Both the position numbers and the translations under genes were made by a program. Source: Bryobacterales bacterium (GTDB lineage Bacteria > Acidobacteriota > Terriglobia > Bryobacterales > Bryobacteraceae). From it: a DNA stretch of 60,962 nucleotides. Location: NCBI GenBank assembly GCA_003170295.1, contig PNAJ01000154.1, forward strand, positions 1 to 60,962, read 5' to 3'. Within the stretch, counting starts at the first letter, position 1; every line of letters starts with the position of its first letter. This document shows positions 32,817 to 41,583 of the stretch, piece after piece. The notes below the pieces were generated by a model. The model was not told where the DNA came from and did no database searches. It saw nothing but the letters and a program-made list of their open reading frames with translations.

Positions 32817-33581
32817 TCAGCTCTTGCGGCCAAAGCGCCGCCCGACGATCATCTTTACGATCAGATGATCCGTCGCGCCCGTCATGCCGACGCCCATGCC
32901 GAAGTTGAACTCCCAGTCCTTACTGAAATTCAGATCGGTCACCGCGAAAATCTGCTGCATCTGTTGCCGCAGAGGATCGAACCCTGTCACCGGACCGACC
33001 GATCCATAATATTCAAACCCCGCGTTTACCACCTTCGTCACGTCATATCCCACTTTAACGTTGGGCGAAAATACCAGGCCTTGCGAAACCGACGGTCCGT
33101 GAAAAGACCGGTCCAGCGTCGGATTGAGGCACAGATACAGTTTCCCGATGGTCTTATCGATAACCGGACGAATCTCGAGCGTCCAGGTATCGGGCGAATA
33201 AACCGCGCGCTGATACCCGAATTCCAGCGACAGGCTTACGCCCACCGGCCACTTCCAGTCTTCCGGAACCCGCACGCGCGGCCGGATGTGATCGCCCACC
33301 CACTGCCAGCCGACGCGCGAATCCGCGCTGGTGAAGACGTAAAATCCCGTCTCAAACCAATCGGAAAATCCGCGCGTGATCTCGAGCGTCTCATGCAGTT
33401 GATGCTCGGTGGGATACATCCCGTCGACCACCGCCTTCACGCCTGAAAAGGTGAAATTGCTGTGCAGCTCCACCATGGTATTTCCGGGAGCGACCGTCTC
33501 AGCGGCGTATACCTGAATCTCGTAACTGCCCTGCGCGCGCACCACGCCTGCGCAGATCGCGAAACAAACTAGACCCTTCAT
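32817..33581 (-). CDS. exported beta-barrel-like protein of unknown function
   Basis: A 254-aa protein with a short signal (residues 1-16, cleavage after VRAQ). It has many alternating-hydrophobic strands with aromatic girdles (TMVELHSNFTFSG, WFETGFYVFTSA, GVSLSLEFGYQRAVYS, VKVGYDVTKVVNAGFEYYGS). It ends with a strand, GVGMTGATDHLIVKMIVGRR, as outer-membrane barrels often do. Its stop touches the start of the RlmA-like gene and its start is 10 nt after the hydrolase stop. No substrate can be inferred. Confidence 0.75.
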   Translation of the reverse strand: MKGLVCFAICAGVVRAQGSYEIQVYAAETVAPGNTMVELHSNFTFSGVKAVVDGMYPTEHQLHETLEITRGFSDWFETGFYVFTSADSRVGWQWVGDHIRPRVRVPEDWKWPVGVSLSLEFGYQRAVYSPDTWTLEIRPVIDKTIGKLYLCLNPTLDRSFHGPSVSQGLVFSPNVKVGYDVTKVVNAGFEYYGSVGPVTGFDPLRQQMQQIFAVTDLNFSKDWEFNFGMGVGMTGATDHLIVKMIVGRRFGRKS

Positions 33582-33591
33582 TGTGTCCAGT

Positions 33592-34458
33592 TTACTTCAG
33601 CGTCGCCTTCAGCCAGGAAATCATTTCCGGTTTCCAGTGCTGCATCTCCGGCGCGCGCCAGCCCGACATGCCGTGGCCGCCGCCTTCAATCGTGATAATT
33701 TCGCACGACGCGCCCACCTTATGCATCGCGTCGCACATCGCCGGCGTCTGCTCATAGGCCACCTGATCGTCCTTGGTCCCATGGATGCACAGAAACGGCG
33801 GCATGCCTTTGTGAACCGCGGCGATGGGCGCAATCGACCACAGTTTCGCAAGTCCGGCATCGTCAAGCTTATCGACGCCGAAAAAATGAATGCCGCCGCC
33901 ATTGGACGCGTGCCGGTTGATGCTCGTCATATTGAAACGCTCCGGATGATCGCGCCGCGCGAGTGCGAGCTTCCCGTAATCGACTGGTCCATAAAAATCT
34001 ACCACCGCCTCGATTTTCGTATCGGGTTTGGACTCAAGCGTCTCATGCGTCCCGGCGTAGTTAACCAGCAGCCCTCCCGCCGATTCGCCGATAATCGCGA
34101 TCCTCGCGACATCCACACGGTACGTCTTCGCGTTGGCCTTCACCCAGCGAATCGCGTTGCTGACGTCCTCGCACGCATCGACAAACTTGAACTCGGGCGC
34201 CATCCGATAATCGATGCTGAACCACGCGAATTGGGCGTTGGCCAGCGGTTCGAACAGAGGACGCGGATTGGTGCTCTTGCCTCCTTCGTCGAACCCTCCA
34301 CCGTGGATGAGGATCGCGGCGGGAAACGGCCCCGGTCCATCCGGAACGTGCAGATCGAGCAGCAGCGGTTTCGCGCCCGGATGACCGTATTCCACGTCCT
34401 TCAGATCCGCCGCGCACGCGAGGCCCGACAGAATCAGAATCGTCAACGATATTCTCAT
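33592..34458 (-). CDS. exported alpha/beta hydrolase (esterase/lipase HSL-like)
   Basis: A 288-aa protein with a signal peptide (residues 1-16). Oxyanion motif HGGGFDEGG, nucleophile elbow GESAGG, acid in GTKDDQV and catalytic His in GGGHGMSG are all present. This is the BD-FAE/HSL-like carboxylesterase pattern, probably a periplasmic esterase. It begins a minus-strand run with the barrel-like, RlmA-like and permease genes, and is divergent from the DUF2277 gene with only 28 nt between start codons. Confidence 0.9.
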   Translation of the reverse strand: MRISLTILILSGLACAADLKDVEYGHPGAKPLLLDLHVPDGPGPFPAAILIHGGGFDEGGKSTNPRPLFEPLANAQFAWFSIDYRMAPEFKFVDACEDVSNAIRWVKANAKTYRVDVARIAIIGESAGGLLVNYAGTHETLESKPDTKIEAVVDFYGPVDYGKLALARRDHPERFNMTSINRHASNGGGIHFFGVDKLDDAGLAKLWSIAPIAAVHKGMPPFLCIHGTKDDQVAYEQTPAMCDAMHKVGASCEIITIEGGGHGMSGWRAPEMQHWKPEMISWLKATLK

Positions 34459-34486
34459 GAGGGTAGTCTACGCTAAAGTACAAATT

Positions 34487-34705
34487 ATGTGCCGCAGCAT
34501 TAAAGTCCTGAGGAACGCCGACCCGCCCACGACGCCTGCCGATATCTCCGCCGCTTCATTGCAATTCGTCCGCAAAGTCAGCGGCTACCGCAAGCCTTCG
34601 CGCGCGAACGAGGAGGTATTCAATCGCGCGATTGTCGAGATTGCCGGCTCGGTCGAACGCTTGCTTGCCTCGCTCGGCGAATCCCCTGGCTCACGCGTCC
34701 CGTGA
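34487..34705 (+). CDS. DUF2277 family protein
   Basis: A 72-aa protein beginning MCRSIKVLRNADPPTTPADI, with ASLQFVRKVSGYRKPSRANE and a C-terminal helix. This is the usual full length and sequence of DUF2277, a small conserved family of unknown function. I chose ATG 34487 because family members start MCR(N/S)I. The start is preceded within 8 nt by TACAAA, so the mRNA may have almost no leader. Confidence 0.88.
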   Translation: MCRSIKVLRNADPPTTPADISAASLQFVRKVSGYRKPSRANEEVFNRAIVEIAGSVERLLASLGESPGSRVP

Positions 34706-34740
34706 GGGCGGGGATTCATATCGCCGGGGACATCTTTCTG

Positions 34741-34833
34741 GTGGCGCGAGCTTTAGCTTGCAGCATCGGCTTTAGGCGATGTCCGGCCCAGACGCCGGCT
34801 GAAGCGGGCGCTCGAAGCTAAAGCTCGCGCCAC
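34741..34833. repeat. inverted-repeat element, copy 2
   Basis: GTGGCGCGAGCTTTAGCTT and its reverse complement AAGCTAAAGCTCGCGCCAC bound a 93-bp element related to 15896-15990. The inner parts have diverged (CATCGGCTTTAGGCGATG is itself a hairpin). It lies in the gap between convergent genes. Confidence 0.85.
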
Positions 34834-34841
34834 ATCCAAGG

Positions 34842-35237
34842 CTAGGCGCGCCGCTTGCCCGGTGACGTCATGCTTCCGATCAGCGCCACCGCCGCGCCCG
34901 CAATCAGCCACAGCCAGTTATGGAAATCCTCGCGGCCCTCAAACGTCATGGAGGAGAAAAACACACCCCGGACCAGCATCACCATCGCATAAATCGACCA
35001 CGCAGAAAGCAGGAATCGAAGCTTGCCCGTCACGGCCAGAAGCACGCTGAACAGGCCCACGGTTCCCAGGATGAGCAGCCAATGATTCAGTTGCGTGCCC
35101 TGCCACGGCAGCGTTTCGAGCTTCATATCGTGGACGCCCGACAGCACCGCCACGCCTCCCAACGCCAGCAGCGACAACGAAAGAATCGTGTGGAACAGGT
35201 AACAGAAGATGCGCAGCAACCAGGCGATCGCTCTCAT
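34842..35237 (-). CDS. four-helix membrane protein, unknown
   Basis: A 131-aa protein with four predicted membrane helices (LLRIFCYLFHTILSLSLLAL, WLLILGTVGLFSVLLAVTG, FLLSAWSIYAMVMLVRGVFF, WLWLIAGAAVALIGS) and a basic tail SPGKRRA. It belongs to no family I can name. It is divergent from the hydrolase gene at 35332. Confidence 0.75.
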   Translation of the reverse strand: MRAIAWLLRIFCYLFHTILSLSLLALGGVAVLSGVHDMKLETLPWQGTQLNHWLLILGTVGLFSVLLAVTGKLRFLLSAWSIYAMVMLVRGVFFSSMTFEGREDFHNWLWLIAGAAVALIGSMTSPGKRRA

Positions 35238-35331
35238 TTGTTCCGTCCATTGTAACAGCCGTTCACCGGCGTCGCGCGCCGTTCGTCACAAATTCTCTCT
35301 CCGCCGCGCCGAACCGCCGCACCATACTTCT

Positions 35332-36177
35332 ATGAGAAACACACTCCTCGTTCTCGTTTTAGCTCTCCCAGCCACTATGGCTGCTCAGAGCTCGTTTCAA
35401 GTAAAGATCACCGGCCACGGCCCGGCCATGATTCTGATCCCCGGCCTCGCCTCCTCCGGCGAAACGTGGGATTCCACCGTCGCGCGATATCAGGATCGTT
35501 ACGAGTGTCACGTCTTGACGCTGGCCGGATTCGCCGGCGTTCCCCGAATTCCCGCCCCGATGCTCGATAGGGTGCGTAACGACCTCGCCGCTTATATTCG
35601 CGACAAGAAACTGGTCAAGCCCGTCATCGTCGGACACAGCCTCGGCGGATTCCTCGCGCTCGATCTCGCCAGGAAGTTCCCCGATCTTCCCGGAAAGCTG
35701 ATCATCGTCGACGCGCTCCCCTCCCTAGCCGCGATGTTCCAGCCCGATATAACGCCAGCGCAGGCAAAAGCTCAGTCGGCAATGACGCGTCAATATATGA
35801 CTTCGCAGCCCCAGAGCGCCGAGGCCACGCGCGCGATGATCAAACAAATGGCCACCAGTGAAGCCGACGTCGATCGCATCGTGGGTTGGGGCCGAGCCTC
35901 CGATTATTCCTCCATTGTCGATGCCATGACCGAAATGTACGGTACCGATCTGCGCGAGGATATCGCGAACATCCACAGCCCCACGCTGGTGCTGGCGACC
36001 TGGATCGGATACAAGGAATATACCGATCGCGAAAAGACCGAAGCGAATGCCCGCCGCGAATACGCCAAGCTCAAAGGCGTCGACCTCCGCATCACCGACA
36101 CCGCGCGCCACTTCATCATGTACGATGATCCGCAGTGGTTTTTCACGCAGATCGACGGTTTTCTGGCGAGCAAATGA
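35332..36177 (+). CDS. exported alpha/beta hydrolase coupled to a LytS/LytTR system
   Basis: A protein of about 281 aa with a signal peptide (NTLLVLVLALPATMAAQ). The alpha/beta fold shows HGPAMILIPGLASSG (oxyanion region), nucleophile GHSLGGFLAL and His in TARHFIMYDDP. The ATG at 35332 precedes the signal; an upstream extension to 35209 is shadow. Its TGA overlaps the ATG of the histidine kinase gene by 4 nt, so hydrolase, kinase and response regulator are made together. It may process or remove the compound sensed by the kinase; that is inference. Confidence 0.88.
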   Translation: MRNTLLVLVLALPATMAAQSSFQVKITGHGPAMILIPGLASSGETWDSTVARYQDRYECHVLTLAGFAGVPRIPAPMLDRVRNDLAAYIRDKKLVKPVIVGHSLGGFLALDLARKFPDLPGKLIIVDALPSLAAMFQPDITPAQAKAQSAMTRQYMTSQPQSAEATRAMIKQMATSEADVDRIVGWGRASDYSSIVDAMTEMYGTDLREDIANIHSPTLVLATWIGYKEYTDREKTEANARREYAKLKGVDLRITDTARHFIMYDDPQWFFTQIDGFLASK

Positions 36178-37178
36178 AAAATAAAAACATCGCATATTGG
36201 CTCTGCCAGGTCGCCGGATGGGGCGCATATACCGCCGTCGGCATCGGGATCGCGGTGAGCCAGGTAGGTTTCAGCGGCAGGCTCCTCGTCAACTACGGGA
36301 TCTTTTTTCTGGCGATCGTCCTGCTCACGCACCAGTTTCGCGCTGAGATTCACAGACGCCAGTGGTTGAGTCTGCCCATGCGGAAAGCCGCGCCCAGGCT
36401 CGCGGCGGTAGCGGTCCTCATCGGCCTGTGCTCCACCCTCCAAGTGATCGCAGTGAGCGCCATTTCCGGCAGCGCATCCGATTGGAATCGCACCGCCATC
36501 CTCTCGATGGCGTTCAGTCTGGTGGGCACTTGCATCATGTGGACGGTGTTTTACGTCGCGATCACGACCACGCGCCACACGCTCGAAATGCGGTTGCACC
36601 TGCGCGAGGCTCAGTTGCGAGCGCTCGAAAACCAGGTGAATCCGCACTTCCTTTTTAACAGTCTCAACACCATTCGAGGCATGATCGTGGAGGACGCGGC
36701 CGTCGCCCAGGATATGGTCACGCGTCTCGCCAACATTCTGCGCTACAACTTGCAGCGCGAACGAACCTCCACCGTGCCCTTGGAGCGCGAAATTGAAATC
36801 GTCGCCGATTATCTCGCCATCGAATCCATCCGCTTCGACGACCGGCTCACCGTTCGCATGGAGATCGAGCCCGCCGCCGCCCACGCGCAGGTCCCCTCGA
36901 TGCTGGTCCAGACGCTGGTCGAAAATGCCGTCAAACACGGCATCGGCACGAGGACCGAAGGCGGCGAAATCGTCATCCGCGCGTCGATCCGCAACGGCGC
37001 CCTCGCGATGGAGATCGTCAACTCCGGCCAATTAACGACGCCCAGTGAAGGAGCGACGCAGATTGGTCTAAAGAACGCCCGCGAGCGTTTGCGCCTGCTC
37101 TACGGCGGGCAGGCCTCTCTGCGCCTGGAAAATCGCGACGCCCAAACCGTCGCGGCAATGGTGTCCATCCCCGCATGA
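36174..37178 (+). CDS. LytS-type sensor histidine kinase
   Basis: A protein of about 334 aa. Four N-terminal membrane helices (residues ~1-135) form a small sensor. The His_kinase domain has LENQVNPHFLFNSLNTIRGM, with the phospho-accepting His in NPHFLFN, and the ATPase domain has LVQTLVENAVKHGIG and IGLKNARERLRLLYGG. The ATG overlaps the hydrolase stop, and the TGA overlaps the response regulator ATG, each by 4 nt. The signal is unknown. Confidence 0.92.
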   Translation: MKNKNIAYWLCQVAGWGAYTAVGIGIAVSQVGFSGRLLVNYGIFFLAIVLLTHQFRAEIHRRQWLSLPMRKAAPRLAAVAVLIGLCSTLQVIAVSAISGSASDWNRTAILSMAFSLVGTCIMWTVFYVAITTTRHTLEMRLHLREAQLRALENQVNPHFLFNSLNTIRGMIVEDAAVAQDMVTRLANILRYNLQRERTSTVPLEREIEIVADYLAIESIRFDDRLTVRMEIEPAAAHAQVPSMLVQTLVENAVKHGIGTRTEGGEIVIRASIRNGALAMEIVNSGQLTTPSEGATQIGLKNARERLRLLYGGQASLRLENRDAQTVAAMVSIPA

Positions 37179-37864
37179 AAGCTCTCATCGTCGATGACGA
37201 ACGCATCGCGCGCCAGGAGCTGCGGCGGCTCCTTGTTGCGGCGCATCCCGAGATCGAAATCGCAGCCGAGGCGCATAACGGCGAACAGGCGCTCGAACTG
37301 ATTGGGAAGCTCGCGCCCGACGTGGTTTTCTTAGATATTCAGATGCCGGAGATGACCGGCTTCGAGATGCTGGCCAAGCTCGACGATGTGCCCCAGGTTA
37401 TTTTCACGACAGCTTACGACGAGTACGCGATCAAAGCCTTCGAAGTCAGCGCGCTCGACTATTTACTAAAACCAATCGCGCCTGCGAGACTAGCAGCCGC
37501 AGTCGCCAAACTCCGTCCGCCGAAAGCGCCTCCGCGCCTGGAACAAGTCTTCGTCCGCGATGGCGAGCGCTGCTGGCTGGTCCGCGTGGCCGATATTTTT
37601 CTGCTCGAATCGGAAGGCAATTACACGCGTGTGTGTTTCAAAGGCGAGCGCCCGTTAATCGCGAGATCGCTGGCCGCGTTAGAGACCAGGCTCGATCCCG
37701 CGATATTTTTCCGCACCAGCCGCGCACAAATAATAAATCTGAAATGGGCAGAGAAAGTGGAAACCGGCCCAGCGGGAAACCTGGTGATCATGTTGCGCTC
37801 CGGCCAAACAGTAGCCGCATCCCGCCGCCAATCCGCGGCGTTGAGAGAGGCGCTAAGCCTGTAG
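37175..37864 (+). CDS. LytTR-family response regulator
   Basis: A 229-aa protein. Receiver domain residues 1-115 contain VDDERIAR, the phospho-acceptor Asp in VVFLDIQMPEMTGF, TTAYDEYAIKAF and DYLLKPI. A C-terminal LytTR DNA-binding domain (~130-229) has ESEGNYTRVCFKG and FFRTSRAQIINL. It is the partner of the LytS kinase. LytTR regulators bind direct repeats about 21 bp apart upstream of their targets; none was located here. Confidence 0.93.
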   Translation: MKALIVDDERIARQELRRLLVAAHPEIEIAAEAHNGEQALELIGKLAPDVVFLDIQMPEMTGFEMLAKLDDVPQVIFTTAYDEYAIKAFEVSALDYLLKPIAPARLAAAVAKLRPPKAPPRLEQVFVRDGERCWLVRVADIFLLESEGNYTRVCFKGERPLIARSLAALETRLDPAIFFRTSRAQIINLKWAEKVETGPAGNLVIMLRSGQTVAASRRQSAALREALSL

Positions 37865-37938
37865 ACCAGTTCAGCAAGTTTGGGGAGTTTCTGGAGCTTC
37901 TCCAATTCTACAGTTTTCTGTGATTTTCCGGTGCCTGG

Positions 37939-37962
37939 GTGGGACAGGCGTTTTCGCCTGTC
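37939..37962. repeat. GTGGGACAGGCG hairpin repeat, copy 2
   Basis: GACAGGCG-TTTT-CGCCTGTC hairpin preceded by GTGG, 75 nt after the LytTR stop. It is a compensated version of the copy at 19040 (both stem positions changed), suggesting selection for the hairpin. Confidence 0.65.
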
Positions 37963-38056
37963 AGCGCCCAATGTATGAAGAATCTCACCAAATTGACATC
38001 TCTGGATCAGGTGGGGCAATCTCGTCTCGCCTGCCAGTTCGTGTGACAATGACGAT

Positions 38057-38512
38057 ATGCGTAGTCTTTCATCATCACTGGCCTTTTTCTGTGCCCTCAG
38101 CCTGCACGCCCAAACACCCGATTCTGAGCACGAGCGAACCTTGAACAATGTCCGGCAATTCGCATCGACCCTGCGGGAAAATCTTTCCTGCGTCGAGGCG
38201 TCCTCGCCGGGCAGCACCAACACGATCACCATGGAGTTCTCGGGCGCGCACCGTGGAGTCCCTTCGACCATCGACACCAGCAGTCTCCTTCAAGAAGTAT
38301 TCGCCGTCTCCAGTGGCGCCGAGTTTCATTTCGACCACCGGGGCACGCTCAACGGGAAGACCATGGCCGTTTACAACTACAGCTTCCAGATAAACGGCAA
38401 GACCCGCGCCGGGTCGATCTTCGCCGATGAGACTACGGGCGCCATCTCCCGCATCACGTTCCGGGGAGCGGATCGGCCGGCGCACCTTTTCTGCTCGCCC
38501 CAGACGCGCTAG
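38057..38512 (+). CDS. exported protein of unknown function
   Basis: A 151-aa protein with a signal peptide (SLSSSLAFFCALSLHAQ). The mature part begins with a helical segment (NVRQFASTLRENLSC) and then forms beta strands (AEFHFDHRGTLNGKTMAVYN, GSIFADETTGAISRITFRGA). The pattern resembles uncharacterised acidobacterial exported proteins. It lies 9 nt upstream of hrcA on the same strand. Confidence 0.7.
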   Translation: MRSLSSSLAFFCALSLHAQTPDSEHERTLNNVRQFASTLRENLSCVEASSPGSTNTITMEFSGAHRGVPSTIDTSSLLQEVFAVSSGAEFHFDHRGTLNGKTMAVYNYSFQINGKTRAGSIFADETTGAISRITFRGADRPAHLFCSPQTR

Positions 38513-38521
38513 AATTAGATT

Positions 38522-39529
38522 GTGACACCGCGCAGCAGGCATCTCCTGCACGAGATCGTCGAAGCTTACATCCACACGGGAGAGCCGGTAGCCTCGCGCG
38601 CAGTCGCCGGAAATCAGCGGCTTAGCGGCGCTTCGATTCGCAACATCATGGCCGATCTCGATGAGCAGGGCTATCTTTCGCAGCCCCACACTTCGGCCGG
38701 ACGCGTACCCACCGAAAAAGCGTTCCGCAGTTACGTCGAGTCGCTGAGCCTGCGCCGCCTTGCCGCCGCGGAAATCGAACGCCTTCGTTTTGAGTTTGGA
38801 CGCCTGGATACCGTCGAAGAACGCGTCGAGCGCACTTCGCGCATGTTGACGGAAATGACCCACGGCGTCGGTATCGCGGCAGCGATTCCGAAGGCCAGTC
38901 CCGCGCTCGATCGGATTGAATTAATTGCACTTCCCGACCGCCGCGTGCTGATGGTAGTCGTCACGCGCGACCACCAGGTGCGCAATCGCGTGGTCGGCCT
39001 GGAAGAGCCGGTCTCCTCGGCGGAGCTCGATTCGATTCGCAACTATATCAATCACAACTTCACGGGCTGGTCGCTCGAAGATGTGCGCACCGAACTGGCC
39101 GAGCGCCTGCATCACGCGAGCGCGACTTACGACGCCATCTTGCGGAAATTAACGGTGTTGTACGCCAAGGGACTGCTCGATTTACCGGCCGCGCCGGAGG
39201 TTCACATGGAAGGCGCGAGCAACCTGGTCGGCATCGATCTGCACCTGACCAAGGAAAAGTTGCGCGAACTGTTCCGCACGCTCGAAGAAAAAAAGCGCGT
39301 GCTTGAACTGCTGGACCGTTTTTTAGAAAATCCGGCCGGAGGGATCGGCGTCCACGTCGGATTGGGCGAACTGCATCCATCCATGGGCGAGTTGTCGTTA
39401 ATCGGGCTGCCGGTGACCCTCGCGGGAGGGATTTCGGCGGTGATCGCGGTTCTGGGTCCCATGCGTATGAACTACGTACGCGTGATGTCCGCCGTACAGC
39501 ACGTGGGACAGGCGTTTCGCGACGCTTAA
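38522..39529 (+). CDS. hrcA: heat-inducible transcription repressor HrcA
   Basis: A 335-aa protein. The N-terminal winged helix (TPRSRHLLHEIVEAYIHTGE, SIRNIMADLDEQGYLSQPH, TSAGRVPTEKAFR) and the C-terminal GIGVHVGLGEL and LGPMRMNYVRVM are typical. HrcA represses chaperone genes by binding CIRCE operators; I could not find a CIRCE (TTAGCACTC-N9-GAGTGCTAA) nearby. The GTG start at 38522 is 7 nt after TAGAAT, a possible -10. grpE and dnaJ follow. Confidence 0.93.
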   Translation: MTPRSRHLLHEIVEAYIHTGEPVASRAVAGNQRLSGASIRNIMADLDEQGYLSQPHTSAGRVPTEKAFRSYVESLSLRRLAAAEIERLRFEFGRLDTVEERVERTSRMLTEMTHGVGIAAAIPKASPALDRIELIALPDRRVLMVVVTRDHQVRNRVVGLEEPVSSAELDSIRNYINHNFTGWSLEDVRTELAERLHHASATYDAILRKLTVLYAKGLLDLPAAPEVHMEGASNLVGIDLHLTKEKLRELFRTLEEKKRVLELLDRFLENPAGGIGVHVGLGELHPSMGELSLIGLPVTLAGGISAVIAVLGPMRMNYVRVMSAVQHVGQAFRDA

Positions 39530-39583
39530 ATGACCAAAAGTGCGTCGATTTCGGCCCTCACGAGCCCTTAATTGACCATAATG
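39526..39583 (+). repeat. paired GACCATAAT element, copy 3
   Basis: CTTAAATGACCAAAAG starting in the hrcA stop codon and CCCTTAATTGACCATAATG ending 17 nt before grpE, with GACC at 39532 and 39574, 42 bp apart. Its centre differs from the other copies except for the GAGCCCTTAA before the second site. Confidence 0.65.
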
Positions 39584-39599
39584 TTACCCTAAAAATCAG

Positions 39600-40106
39600 A
39601 TGAACGATCAGACTACAACCGAGCCGCAGGCGCCCGATCCGAGCGAATTACAGAAGGAATTGGACCAGCTCGCCCAGGAAAAGGCGGAGTTGCAGGATCG
39701 TGTGTTGCGCTCTCAAGCCGAGTTTCAAAATTTCCGAAAACGCGTCGACCGCGAGCGGAGCGAGCTGTTCGAATACGCGTCCATGGAGGCCGTGCGCGCG
39801 CTGCTGCCGGTGCTGGACGATTTCGAGCGCTCGCTCAAAGCGGAATCGGCCGACAAAGAATACGTCAAGGGCATGGAATTGATCTACCAAAGGTTCTACG
39901 AGGGCCTCAAGAAATTGGGTTTGGAGCCGATCATATCCCAAGGAGAGGCGTTCGATCCGCATGTTCACCACGCCGTGGATATGGTGGAGACCGAAGACGC
40001 GCCGTCGGATACCGTGCTGGAAGAATTTCAGCGAGGCTACAATTTCAAGGGCCGGATGCTGCGGCCCGCAATGGTGAAAGTGGCGGTCCAGCCGCAGGCG
40101 AAATGA
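39600..40106 (+). CDS. grpE: nucleotide exchange factor GrpE
   Basis: A 168-aa protein with a long N-terminal coiled coil (DPSELQKELDQLAQEKAELQ), then QAEFQNFRKRVDRER, LLPVLDDFERSL, and the beta-wing DPHVHHAVDMVETEDAPSDT with VLEEFQRGYNFKGRMLRPAM. It releases ADP from DnaK in the cytoplasm. dnaK is not in the window. The stop overlaps the dnaJ start by 4 nt. Confidence 0.95.
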   Translation: MNDQTTTEPQAPDPSELQKELDQLAQEKAELQDRVLRSQAEFQNFRKRVDRERSELFEYASMEAVRALLPVLDDFERSLKAESADKEYVKGMELIYQRFYEGLKKLGLEPIISQGEAFDPHVHHAVDMVETEDAPSDTVLEEFQRGYNFKGRMLRPAMVKVAVQPQAK

Positions 40107-41236
40107 GTTCCGTGACCAGACGAGATTACTACGAAATCCTAGGCATCGAGCGCGAGTCCGACGATGGCGTGATTAAGACCGCCTATCGCAAGCTCGCGAT
40201 GACGTACCATCCGGATCGCAATCCGGGCAGCCACGAGGCCGAAGAAAAATTCAAAGAATGCGCCGAGGCTTATAGCGTTTTAAGCGATCCGCAAAAGCGC
40301 GCCGCGTACAACCGGTTCGGCCATCAGGGCGTGCCGAGCGCGTCCGGCAACGGCGGATTCGATGCGTCGGGATTTCCGGACCTGGGCGATATTCTCAGCG
40401 ACGTGTTCGGATTCGGCGACGTATTCGGACGCGGCGCAGGGCAACAGAAACGAACGAGAGCCCAGCGCGGCGAAGATGTCCGGTACGACCTGGAAATCGG
40501 ATTTGAAGATTCGATGCGTGGATTGTCGGTGGATATTCAAGTGCCGCGCCTGGAAGAATGCGGACGCTGCCACGGCAAGGGCGCGGAGCCCGAAGACGGA
40601 CTGGTGACGTGTCCCATGTGCCGGGGCCGCGGCGAAGTGATTTATCAGCAGGCGTTTTTATCGGTCCGGCGAAGCTGTTCGCAATGCGGCGGGCGCGGAC
40701 AGATTATTCGGCGTCCTTGCAAAGAGTGCCGCGGCGAAGGTTATCTGAAGCGCGAACGAAAGCTGAAAGTCAACATTCCGGCAGGCGTCGACAATGGGAC
40801 GCAGCTTCGCCTGACGCAGGAAGGGCAGCCGGGAGCGAACGGCGGTCCGGCGGGAGATTTATTCGTGGTGCTGAGGGTCGCCGAGCATCCGATTTTCGAG
40901 CGTCACGAGACCGATCTGCACTGCACCGTCCCGATCAACATTGGGCAGGCCGCGCTGGGCGCGACAATCGATATTCTGACGTTCGATGGGTTGCAGACCA
41001 TCAAGATTCCAGAAGGATCGCAAGCGGGGAGCCGTTTGCGGTTAAGAGGTCTGGGAGTGCCGCATCTGCAAGGAACCTCCCGCGGCGATTTGTATGTGCA
41101 CTTGGATGTGAAGGTCCCATCGAAGCTGACAAGAGAACAGCGGAAGCTGTTCGAACAGTTACGGGAGTTGCTGCCGACGGAAAATGAGCCTCAGGAGAAG
41201 GGCATTTTCGATAAGGTCAAGGATTATTTCCTGTAG
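40103..41236 (+). CDS. dnaJ: chaperone DnaJ
   Basis: A 377-aa type I J protein. The J domain has YEILGIERESDDGVIKTAYR and HPD in MTYHPDRNPG. A Gly/Phe region follows (FPDLGDILSDVFGFGDVFG), then four zinc motifs CGRCHGKG, CPMCRGRG, CSQCGGRG and CKECRGEG, then the C-terminal substrate domain. It stimulates DnaK ATPase and binds unfolded proteins. It is coupled to grpE by an ATGA overlap. Confidence 0.96.
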   Translation: MSSVTRRDYYEILGIERESDDGVIKTAYRKLAMTYHPDRNPGSHEAEEKFKECAEAYSVLSDPQKRAAYNRFGHQGVPSASGNGGFDASGFPDLGDILSDVFGFGDVFGRGAGQQKRTRAQRGEDVRYDLEIGFEDSMRGLSVDIQVPRLEECGRCHGKGAEPEDGLVTCPMCRGRGEVIYQQAFLSVRRSCSQCGGRGQIIRRPCKECRGEGYLKRERKLKVNIPAGVDNGTQLRLTQEGQPGANGGPAGDLFVVLRVAEHPIFERHETDLHCTVPINIGQAALGATIDILTFDGLQTIKIPEGSQAGSRLRLRGLGVPHLQGTSRGDLYVHLDVKVPSKLTREQRKLFEQLRELLPTENEPQEKGIFDKVKDYFL

Positions 41237-41250
41237 ACTGAAGTAGAAGT

Positions 41251-41583
41251 ATGGACCAAGAACTGAAACAGTATCTGGACGCGATGGAATCGCGGCTGGA
41301 GAACGGGATGGAAGCCCGGCTTGGCGCAACGGAAGAGCGCATGGTCACCTTGATGACCTCAGTTAAGGAAAGCCTGGAGCGGCAAATTGAGGGTGTGGCA
41401 AGCCGCTTCGACGCGCAGGCGACCAGGATGGATCGTCAGGCGGCGATGCTTCAAACGGGTGCCCGCTGGACGAACCGTATGATCGCTTGGGCCGAGAAGG
41501 TGGACGTCTCGCTCGACAAGCGCATTCAGGAAATAGGCGAGTTGCGGAGCCGGGTCGAAAGGCGCGAAGGCGGCGCGAAGTGA
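41251..41583 (+). CDS. coiled-coil protein downstream of dnaJ
   Basis: A 110-aa, almost entirely helical protein with heptad-like repeats (MEARLGATEERMVTLMTSVK, ESLERQIEGVASRFDAQATR, QEIGELRSRVERRE). No known domain. It starts 14 nt after dnaJ and overlaps the next gene by 4 nt (GTGA), so it is probably expressed from the same transcript. Function unknown. Confidence 0.7.
   Translation: MDQELKQYLDAMESRLENGMEARLGATEERMVTLMTSVKESLERQIEGVASRFDAQATRMDRQAAMLQTGARWTNRMIAWAEKVDVSLDKRIQEIGELRSRVERREGGAK

Noticed and set aside
39499..39522. copy of the GTGGGACAGGCG hairpin repeat
   Set aside because: It lies in the conserved C-terminal coding part of hrcA, the hairpin is not formed, and the likeness is explained by coding.
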